Origin: Dendrocalamus latiflorus
Lineage: Eukaryota > Streptophyta > Magnoliopsida > Poales > Poaceae
Assembly (NCBI GenBank): GCA_017311315.1
Contig: CM029609.1
Location: 42,183,166 to 42,247,165 of the forward strand
Direction of reading: 5' to 3'
Length of the DNA: 64,000 bases
Within the stretch, counting starts at the first letter, position 1. Every line of letters begins with the position of its first letter. This document shows, one piece after another, positions 55,170 through 64,000 of this stretch. The notes below the pieces were generated by a model, which was not told the origin of the DNA, did not search any database, and was given only the letters and a program-made list of their open reading frames with translations. The position numbers and the translations under genes were made by a program.

Positions 55170-58100
55170 CATGTTTAAAACATTAGGGAGTTAAAATCTA
55201 GAATAAGAATATGAAAAGATGATCCATAAAATATAAGGAGAGAATTGTAATTAAGCATAAAATCTTATCCATGAAAATAATGGTATGAATAGCAAAGGGG
55301 CAAGCAAATTAAGGAGGTCAACATTTATATATATATATACACACACACATATATATAAATATAAATCCATACAAAATAAGAATAAGGCATCTAGGGGAAT
55401 AACCAGTAAATGGGGAATAGAAATATATATGTACAAATAGAGATAATAGCAAAAGAAATTGTTAATAAAAAGCAAAAACAAAACAAAAAAGAAGAAAAAA
55501 AGCGGTGGGGGTCACGCCGGCCACAGCCCGGCCCAACCCCCTTCTCCCCGTTCTTTCCCGCGCGGCCCAGCCGCCTCCACTTGCGTCCCCTCTCCTCTGC
55601 CGCTGCGCCGTGGGCTCGCTCCCACTCCCGCCACCTCTCTCTGCCTGCGGACCCCGCGCCTCACCCGCACGCCTCTCTTTTCCTTCTGCCGCGAGCGCCC
55701 GCCTCCTTTTTCTTTTACCTCCTTCTGTGCTCTCTGCTCTTCGCGGCGCAAAGATGCAGCGCATGCATGGAGTGGTCAAGTGCGAAATCCCCGAGCCCCG
55801 CGCCCCGCCGCCCGGTCCTTACCCAGCGACTCATCCCCACCGCCCGGTCCGCCGCTTTCGCCCGGTCTTCAGCGCCTCCCCTCCCCCTCGGTGGCCATAA
55901 GAAGCCCCGGCTCTCCCCCTATTTGCCGCGAGCCCCTTTCTCCTCCTTCTCCCCATCTTTTCCCCTTTTCTTCTCCGAAATCGGCCGCCCCACAAATCCC
56001 GCCGCCGCCATTCTTCCCTCCGCTACCTCCTCGGTTGGCCATCCTCCGATTCATCACGGTGGGAGCACCCTCTTGGCGTCCCGAACCTCCTCCGACAGCC
56101 GGCCGGAGCTACCACCGCCGGTACACTGCCGGCACCGCACGCCACCGCCGCCCGACCCCGCTCCGCGCCGCCGGCCCGCCTCAAACCCCCACCGGTGCGA
56201 ATAACGGCAAGGTGAGACTCCCCGGAGCTCCCTCCTGCTCCCGCGCAACTCGGTTCGCCTCTTCTCCCCCTCCAACGCCGCCAGCGAAGCCAACCCGAGC
56301 GCCGCCGGCATTGCTCTGTTTTGAGCCCCTTCCACAGCTTACCTCTTGAGGAATATTACCCCAATCCCATCAGTATCCCACGCCCGCCCACTTGGCCAGC
56401 CGAGCGCATGCCTTAAGCTCCACGCCCCAGATTCCGAGTTCGATCCCGAGCGGTACCCATTTTCATCCCCTTTTATTTTGAGTTTCGTACATTCATTTTT
56501 TAAAGGAAAAATTAAGAGAAAATTTGGGGAACAATTTAAGGAATGTAGTAAATTTAATAAGGACGTACAATAGGGTACTTAACATTCAATATCGGATTAT
56601 TTACTATGTGGACAACTGAAATAGCTTAAGTAGTTAATTAAGGTTTAATTACCAATTAAAAACATGAATAACCTATAGTTTAGCTTAGAACCCAAAGTTA
56701 ATAAAAATTCTAATTAAAAATATACAACCATAGATGGCACAAAATTTATTAGGATATACATGAGTTTAATAAGTGTCTGCTCATGGAACTTCCTAGATAA
56801 ATGTAACAATAGTAGAAGAAGCTTGTAACAAAAAGGTTAAGTTATCGTATGCTATTACCAACATTGCCTCTAATCATCGCATCACCCATTAACTCATAAT
56901 AAAACTAAACTGAATTTATTCGGATTTATTTGGATCTTTTGAGTTATTTGCTTTTATTTGGATTCAGTTGTTCGTAGCGTAATTAGAAATTGGAAGTCGT
57001 GAAGATTCAACGGATCAAGCGAGATCAAGCTCAAAGTGAAGATAGAGACCAAAAGATCAAGATAAAGCATTGTGTGAGCTCAAGACCGCGGTAAACCGCG
57101 CTAGGCGGGTCAATACTTTGATCATGTTGAACCTACATTTTCTGCAAATTATTTTGTTTTAAATTATCAAATTGCATGCTGTTATTTTATATGCAAATAC
57201 ATGCTTAATTTGATATTCTAGTTGTATGCCCATTGCCACCTTTGTTAATATTACACCTCCTTTGGAATATTTGAATGTGTGAACCTTGTAGCCCTAGCAA
57301 AAATATAATAGTAACATTTCGAAAATAAGTCCCTAATGATATGCTATGCTTAGTACTACATAGATACTCAAGGGGCGCTGAAATGCACCAAACATCATTG
57401 TCGTTTTTAATCATGAGAAGTTGGTTTGGGCAATCATGGTGGAAATGACTAGTATATTTGGTTATGGATATTTTATGCTCCCAAAAATCCCAAGTTGCTT
57501 AAATATCTGGGCGGATTGGTTCGAGGGTGTGGTGCAGTGGAAGCACAAAGTGGGTTAGCGGTAGACCGTCCAGATACCAATAAGGACTGAATCTTGTCAT
57601 GACCTCCTGTGTAAAATAGTACAACCACAAGTCAGTAAAGTACAACTTGGCTTAGTAAATTTATCGAAATCCCCGGACTCATCTCACCGGTAGTGGATAG
57701 AAGTGTTATGCTATGGCAAGGGGGCCTGAAGGGACACCAGTGGGGGGGTGAAGTTCGCCCAGCTGTTCTAGACGTTGCGGGGAGTTGAGAAGCCCGGCTG
57801 TGTTAGTAACTGTGGGGAACATCCCGCGCATAGATGGGACCCACCGCAAGTGGGAGAAGCCCATAAAGTGAGATGATAAAAGGGACTAGATACTTTGAAA
57901 AGTCACTGTGATGGTCTGCTCAACCACATGACTAAGGAATCGTGTGGGGCAACGAGTTGATTGTCTCTTGTGGTGAAAGTGTACAAACTCTGCAGAGTCT
58001 AAAACTATTCGAATAGCCGTGCCCGACATGGGAACTTAACCAGATATAGTTCTATTTCAAAATACTTTATGGGTGGGAATGGAAAAGTGGAGGGCAGTGA

Positions 58101-58490
58101 AAGACCCTGATTTGAGTTGTCCTGGGTGTCGTCCCAGTGGTAAGTTAAGCGGCTATAACGCTGAAAGATGTTATACGGTGTGATGCCGTATGTATGGAGA
58201 AATTATGGTGATATTAGGCATATGGTGTGATGCCATATGTATGGAAAATCATGTTAATATTCTTTGAACATTATGTTTTGTTCCAAAGCTGCTAGGTCTC
58301 AGGAAATTTTATGTATCGTATTTCAATTAGTGGCATTTCTATTCTTACAAAATTAAATATGGAAAGGGTAAATAGAGTCGTGAGTAAAGGAGATGGATGT
58401 ATATAGTTAAGATATTGGTGGAATCATGTCAATCATAAAAAGGAAATGATAGTGAGAATTGTGGGAGAAATAAATTGGTGGAGTCAAAAA

Positions 58491-58494
<4 letters not shown>

Positions 58495-58570
<76 letters not shown>
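58495..58570. repeat. (TA)38 microsatellite
   Basis: About 38 uninterrupted TA dinucleotides. The length may be unreliable. Confidence 0.95.
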
Positions 58571-58572
<2 letters not shown>

Positions 58573-58756
58573 TCATATAGATGATTTAAATGATTGTTGG
58601 AGAATTAGGGAGTGAAGAGGTAGTTGCTGGATTAATTCTTGGGAGTGGTTGGCGATAATGGGATTAATAGGCTTTGATCAGATACTGGATGGATGAATCG
58701 GAATTTTAAAAATTTGGAGGTAAGGTGATAATGCTTGGAGTATAAGCTTGGTCAAA

Positions 58757-58894
58757 GATATTCTTGGTGGATGGATACTAGTGAATCGTGATCCTGATTA
58801 ATGATATACTTGGTGGATATATACTAGTGAATCGTAGACTCGATCCATGAAAATCTTAGTGGATGTATACTAGTGAAATAGTAGAGATAGATAA
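58757..58894. repeat. 46-bp tandem repeat, three copies
   Basis: Three copies with the core GGTGGATGGATACTAGTGAA (later copies vary at a few bases), spaced about 46 bp. Confidence 0.8.
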
Positions 58895-59002
58895 TGGAAG
58901 ATGAGGTTGAATATTGGAAAAGCAAATTATGGTTGTGGATCAACAATAAAAGGATTGAATTGTTAGGAATTTAGAATACAAAAGATATTAGTGGATTAAA
59001 TA

Positions 59003-59384
59003 AGTGATATTAGATAAATAATGTCACTAGCTGCTTGGAGTTTTAGGCAGTACTTGCTCGGTGGATTATATAGATTATGATACTCGCTGTTTGAGGATTA
59101 GGCGGCATTTGATTGGTGGATTGAATAATTGATGATATTCGCTGTTTGGAGTTTTAGACAGCAAACCATATAGAGAGTGTATGATTGGTGGATTAATTAA
59201 ATGATGTCGCTCTCAGTTTAGAGTATTAGACAGTAATAAATATAGAAGGAATCAGGTCGGTGGATTAGTTAAATGATGACACTCGCTGTTTGGAGTCTTA
59301 GACAGTAATCAGTAAGGGAAGTGTGTCTTTGGTGGATTAAGTCAATTATGGCAATCGCCGTGTGGAGTTTAGGTAGGAATAATA
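59003..59384. repeat. Degenerate 55-75-bp tandem repeat, about six copies
   Basis: Recurring ACTCGCTGTTTGGAGT, then TTAGACAG, then TTGGTGGATTA modules, in the same order each time, with unit lengths between about 55 and 75 bp. It lies inside the large non-coding element next to the 46-bp repeat. Confidence 0.75.
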
Positions 59385-59878
59385 ACACTATGATGTGATA
59401 ACAATAATGCTACTAAAAGCTATTTTTGGCAAATAAAATAACCCGAGCTTCTCCTTTGATAAGCCATGCATACTATTTATTTGCATTCTGTGTATTGGCT
59501 CGCGGAGCACGGGGTTGGAGTGCTCACACTCGCTTTTGCGACAAAATTCAGAATCAGGAATCAAATCCCCTCGCCTCAGCAACAAGATTGGACAAGCTGG
59601 CCGAGAAGATGAAGATGTCAAGGGCTAGGTCGCGAACCTCCAGTTGGCTGCCTGTGGGCATGTCCTGAAGGTCCCACCTGTGTGCTTCGTTCTTCCGCTG
59701 CTGCAATTTAATGATTTCGGTCTAATCGGCCCATGAGTAATTCTACTATTATAATTACGCTTCCGCATGATATGTATTTTGATATTCATTACTGTAACTG
59801 TGAGCACTATCTACTGATATAGGGAATAGTGCAGTAAAATCACAGAGGAATCCGGATGGTAAAATCTGGGTCCCTACA

Positions 59879-61441
59879 GTTAGACAAGAAGATCACTCTA
59901 ACCTATGTTAGAAGGACTAACCCCAATGCACCCCGATTGCAATGCAACAGAAAGGAGTAAGAGCATAATCAATAAAGCAGTAAAGCACAAAGCTCCCCCT
60001 CACAACAGTCCATAAGGACAAACCACCCCAAGCTCTCCGCAGAGCTGAAAACCTAGAACTATCCAAAGGCTTGGTAAAGATATCAGCCAACTAGTGGTCA
60101 CTCTCCACAAACTGGAGCACGATGTCAACCTTCTCTACATGGTCTCTAAGGAAGTGATAGCGAATATCAATATGCTTAGTCCGAGAATGCTGCACAGGGT
60201 TCTTAGCAATGTTAATCACAGAAGTGTTGTCACAAAAGAGTGGCACACTGTCAATAACTAACCCAAAGTCCCGCAGGGTCGAGACCATCCAGAGCACCTG
60301 GCTACAGCAACTGGCTGCAGCAATGTACTCGGCCTCTGCGGTGGACTGTGCAACACCGGACTGCTTCCTCGAAGACCAGGAAACAAGAGAAGTGCCAATG
60401 AACTGGCAGGTGCCCGAAGTGCTCTTCCTATCTATCCTACAGTCAGCAAAGTTTGCATCCGAGTAGGCTCTAAGGGAAAGACAGGAAGAGGAAGAATACC
60501 AGATACCATAGTCAATGGTAGCTCGAAGGTACTGAAGAATGCGCTTCACAGCCTGGCGGTGAGATACGCGAGGAGAAGCCTGAAAGCGAGCACATAGACA
60601 CACAGCAAAATGTATGTCCGGTCTCGAGGTAGTGAGGTACAAGAGGGAGCCTATCATGCTACGATACTCCTTCTGATCAACTGGCTCGCCGTCCTCATCT
60701 GGGTCAAGAGTGGCGGAAGATGCCATGGGCGTTGACACAGGCTTACCATCACTCATATCAAAGCGTCTCAGGAGGTCGCGAGTGTAATTGACCTGATGCA
60801 AGAAAGTACCCTCCCGAGTCTGCTTGATCTGGAAGCCAAGGAAGAAGGTCAACTCACCCATCATGCTCATCTCAAACTCGGTGCTCATGACATCCAAGAA
60901 CTGGGGAACGAGAGCATGGGAGGAGCCGCCAAAGATGATGTCATCCACATAAATTTGGACGAGCAAGAGGTCGGTGCCAAGCCGGCGAATGAACAAGGTC
61001 TTATCTACTTTACCCATCTCGAAACCATGACTCAACAAATAGGACTTAAGCCTCTCATACCAAACTCTAGGGGCCTGCTTAAGTCCATACAACGCTTTGG
61101 AAAGCTTGAAGACATGGTGTGGGTATTTAGGGTTCTCGAAACCTGGAGGCTGTTTCACATAGACTTCTTCCTCAATAAAGCCATTGAGAAAGACACTCTT
61201 GACATCCATCTGGTAAAGCTTGAAACACTTAGAAGCTGCAAAGGCAAGCAGGATTCTAATAGCCTCAAGTCTAGCTACAGGGGCAAAAGTCTCCTCGAAA
61301 TCTAGACCCTCAACCTGGGAGAACCCCTGAGCTACTAGTCTAGCCTTGTTCCGAATGACAACCCCATCCTCACTCTGCTTGTTCTTGAACACCCACTTGG
61401 TCCCAATGACATTGTGACCTCGAGTGGGCTTTGAACGGGAA
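59879..61441 (-). mobile_element. Copia (SIRE/Maximus-like) pol fragment
   Basis: A minus-strand copia element retains RT, RNase H and the pol end but no gag, integrase or LTR here. Both edges are abrupt. The right edge (about 61441) meets gypsy leader sequence, and the left edge meets the CA end of the large non-coding element. A purine-rich GAGGGGGAG follows pol on the minus strand (about 59990-60000). Confidence 0.8.
60091..61441 (-). pseudogene. Copia RT-RNase H, open but truncated
   Basis: The frame is open for about 450 codons, beginning before the usual RT start (GTKWVFKNK) with its upstream part cut off. RT motifs: LVAQGFSQVEGLDFEETFAP, then MDVKSVFLNG, LSKALYGLKQAPRVWYERL and the catalytic YVDD. 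RNase H motifs: AYSDANFADC, STSGTCQFIG, QSTAEAEYIAA and the tail IDIRYHFLRDHV. A TAG at 60091-60093 replaces a conserved Gln just before LADIFTKPL, which continues in frame beyond it. With no integrase or gag in cis it is not autonomous. Confidence 0.9.
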
Positions 61442-62955
61442 AACCAACATTTTAAAAAAAATTACCAAGCACTTTGTTTTTTCTTCTTCTTGGCACTTTC
61501 TTGATGTTTTGTGTTCTCAGCTCGCTTGGCAGCCAACATATCCCCTTCGTATGATATAAAACTTTTGGGCCTCAAGCTTTGATGGCCATTTAATTCCATT
61601 CAGCAATGATGACTCATCATGTGTGGAAGCAGTATAGCACGCCAGTGCGGTCAGTGCGAATATGTGAAACCCTTCCACCTAGTCAGTAAACACTGTAGCA
61701 GCTACACGGTCATGACTAGGCCAATAAAACTCCATCAGGGCATGGTATGAGCTTTTGCCATAAACTGGAGATGACTAGAGGTGGTCTGACATGCGTCATT
61801 TTTATATACATTTACCCATCATTTTGCCCCATTATTTTTCGCATTTTAGGACCATTTATCATCATTTGCACTATTTCCTATATTTAATTGCTCGAAATGG
61901 ATCATTTTACATTTTTTGCGCTTTTTCGCAGGCCAGCGCGATCTAGGCGCATAAACGACAAATCTGGACTGCTCCGTACAGTTGTACACGTCTTCATGAA
62001 CGCGTGGGATCTTACCGCGCTGAAAACGGAGCTCCGGAGGGGCCAAAACAGAAGAAACCAAATTGAAGGAAGGACCAAACTGTAAACCCAAGATCTTTTA
62101 AGGGCTAAATCGCAAAAATGCAAAAAATCCTCAACCCCTCAAGATGTCGCCGCCGCCAGGGAGAGGGTTAGAGCCGGTCATTGCTTCTACCTACGCCCCC
62201 CTTTTTGCTCTCCTCCCCCTCCTCCTCTTCTCAGGCGCTGGCGAGGGCCGGCCTGCTCGCCGGCAGCCACCTCATCTACACCACCGCCACTCCTCTTCCC
62301 CACCCAAACGCCGCCATCCATCTCCTCCCCTCTCGCCTCTTGTCGCTACTCCGGCGCGCCGCCTCCCCTGCTCATTCACCGCCGCCCTCTTCCTCTCCTC
62401 GGTTCGGCCACCACCTTCTCCGGCCGCCACACGCCTCCCTTCTCCATCTTCCCACACCGCCGCTCCTCCTCACTTCGCCGCCTTCACTTCTTCATCTCCA
62501 GCCGCCGGTCCTTAACCCCTCCACCAAGCGCGCCACCGCACCACCGTGTCGCCATATCCCGGTCGTCGGCGTCCACCTCAACGCCTCCCCTTCAGCGCCG
62601 TCGATCATCTCCTCTACTGATCTCCTCCACCGAGCCGCCATCGTCTCCACCGGCATCTCCCTCATCGCCGACCGCTGCTTCCACTTCACCGACGCTGCAT
62701 CACGTCTCCACCGACGCCGCCTTCTTCCTCATCGGCCGCCATCTGCATCCACTCCACCGAGTCCGGCGACTCCTCCCTGCTCGGCTTCACTTCACCGACA
62801 GCCATACCCTTCTCTGCTTCCTCTTCATCTAGGTCTTTGTTCATATTTGTGATATATCGCTAACCCCTAACCATTTTCCTAGCTATTTCTACTTCTTTTT
62901 GTGGTTTTCCTCATCTTTTCCCGTAGGTTGATCGTTAGAGATATATATTGAGGAT
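61442..62955 (+). other. Gypsy leader / LTR-type non-coding region
   Basis: AT-rich DNA to about 62100 is followed by a GC-rich, CT-rich belt (62140-62830) and then the Athila/Tat-type gag. The order fits LTR U5 plus leader of that element. Overlapping Pro/Ser/His-rich open frames in the belt (62144-62852) exist in several frames and are compositional. A clear LTR start and primer binding site were not fixed. Confidence 0.4.
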
Positions 62956-64000
62956 ATGGCATTAGTTCATAATCTTTGGGCTCCGAGTAGTCAGAGTGCT
63001 ATGTCAGGACCAGTTTTGCCAGTAGTTGAGGCCGATGACTTTGAGTTGTGACCTGGTCTGATTGCTTTGGTTCAGGAGACCCGTTTTGGAGGATTACCCA
63101 CTGAGGACCCTTATGAGCACATTCGCATATTCTTGGAGTATTGTGATACAGTCAAATATCATGGGGTTTCTCAGGACACTATCAGATGCAGACTATTCAT
63201 ATTCTCTCTTCGAGATGGTGCTCGTACCTGGTTTTACTCTTTGCCATCGAGGTCATTCACTTGGGATCAGCTGTCATGTGCTTTCTTGGAGAGATACTTT
63301 CCGCTATCCAGGCAGTTTGAGATCCGTGACCAGATCTTCAGTTTTGCTCAGCTTGATGGAGAGAGTTTATATGATTCTTGGGAGCGATACAAGGCTTTGC
63401 TCAGGAGATGTCCGCACTATGGTCTAGAGAGATGGCTTATTCTGCAGATCTTCTACAGAGGCTTGACATGTGCCACACGATCTTTAGTTGATGCAGCAGC
63501 TGGTGGAGCAATCACAAACAAGACACTTGATGATGCATTCACTCTTATTGAGAACATGGTTTTCCATCAATTCCAGTGGGACAATGAGAAGCCTTGTTCG
63601 GATTCTTTGACAGCCAGAGTGCATGCGCCTGAGCATCATATGGATCAGTACAGTTTGAGCTCTAGTCAGCCACATCCTTCTCTGTCATCACACCAGCATA
63701 GTTTTCATTCCACTCCGACACCTCAGCAGCAGTTACCTACTCTTCATCATGATCAGATTTATAGTCCTGAGCTGTCTGTTTTGCATATATCTCATCTGGA
63801 GTCACAGTTATGTGGTGTGAGGACTTTGCTGACCCAATTGCATGATCTCAAAGAGGCTATGTGCACTTTGACCTCCCGTTGTGACAGTTTGGCATCCTCA
63901 CAGTCTTACCCGAGCTCTCTACCTCAGTACCATTCTGTCACCACGGAGAGTGGTATGACTTTGGTTGAGCCTACTCCACCAGTGCTTCAGCAGAGTCATC
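62956..64000 (+). pseudogene. Athila/Tat-like gypsy gag with one in-frame stop, runs off window
   Basis: From the ATG at 62956 the frame is open except for one TGA at 63049-63051, then continues to the end of the window. It carries the retrotransposon Gag domain: ETRFGGLPTEDPYEHIRIFL, then FSLRDGARTWFYSLPSRSF, ERYFPLSRQFEIRDQI, GESLYDSWERYKALLRRCPH and DAAAGGAITNKT. The stop sits where the family has Arg (CGA to TGA), the change expected from deamination of a methylated CpG. The later part is Ser/Gln/His/Pro-rich. Protease and RT would lie beyond the window. Confidence 0.85.

Larger units (their letters stand above)
55170..59878 (+). mobile_element. Large non-coding LTR-like element, left end lost (~4.7 kb)
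   Basis: Ends GGGTCCCTACA at 59878, an LTR-type CA end. On the minus strand near 59.64-59.71 kb it shares a block with the element at 1166-5710 (core GCAGCGGAAGAA, then CGAAGCA, later CCCACAGGCA, compared with 1347-1396). It has the same plan: AT-rich flank, GC-rich belt (55500-56460), then long non-coding DNA. The two lie in opposite orientation. The left end is replaced by the CRM-like 3' LTR junction. Long open frames in the GC belt (55410-56349) are Pro/Arg/Ser-rich in several frames at once and are not credible genes. Confidence 0.58.

Noticed and set aside
55410..56349. Two long overlapping open frames (264 and 296 codons) in a GC-rich belt
   Set aside because: Both are Pro/Ser/Arg/Ala-rich, overlap in different frames, lack any domain and sit inside a non-coding retroelement. 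Open frames are expected from the base composition.
62144..62852. Pro/Ser/His-rich open frames before the Athila-type gag
   Set aside because: Several frames are open at once in a CT-rich leader; no family features.

Overview
The window looks like repeat-rich nuclear DNA of a grass (Poaceae), most likely Oryza or a close relative. The reasons are two intron-containing plant genes (one with a strongly GC-rich first exon, as grasses show), several families of plant LTR retrotransposons nested in each other, grass-type MITEs and a Helitron end. There are no bacterial or organellar features. The genus is an inference; no search was run.

Only two host genes look intact. One (20610-23274, +) encodes a 637-residue P-class pentatricopeptide repeat protein that I recognise as the counterpart of Arabidopsis At1g51965 (ABO5). 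The other (29088-31421, +) encodes a 334-residue Nudix hydrolase in nine exons with a perfect Nudix box. A third host gene (10052-15070, -) is the plastid YbeY-HAD fusion type (Arabidopsis At2g25870). Here it is a pseudogene: nine exons can be traced, with two frameshifts, no visible YbeY metal-site exon, a degraded HAD motif I, and a Ty1/copia element in its last traceable exon.

Layout. 1-10 kb: a probable solo LTR, a 4.5-kb non-coding LTR-like element with a perfect 5-bp target duplication, and a decayed copia element (-). 10-15 kb: the YbeY-HAD pseudogene. 15-20.35 kb: exon-like gene fragments followed by the end of a Helitron helicase gene and a Helitron 3' terminus, 257 bp upstream of the PPR start codon. 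20.6-31.4 kb: the PPR and Nudix genes with several MITEs between them. 33.5-35.5 kb: a complete gag-only copia element with LTRs, primer binding site, polypurine tract and target duplication. 37-39 kb: a TIR transposon and a 14-bp minisatellite. 39.7-43.8 kb: a decayed Ty3/gypsy (Tat-like) element split by a 1.6-kb DNA transposon. 44.3-61.4 kb: a nest in which copia pieces flank a very young CRM-like Ty3/gypsy element (47395-55169), joined upstream to a 5'-truncated second copy, and a second large non-coding LTR-like element. 61.4-64 kb: leader and gag of an Athila/Tat-like gypsy element running off the window.

The retrotransposon genes act only for their own replication. The PPR protein probably serves mitochondrial intron splicing. 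The Nudix enzyme probably cleaves a nucleoside-diphosphate-linked metabolite. The YbeY-HAD copy is most likely dead, so an intact copy would be expected elsewhere in the genome.
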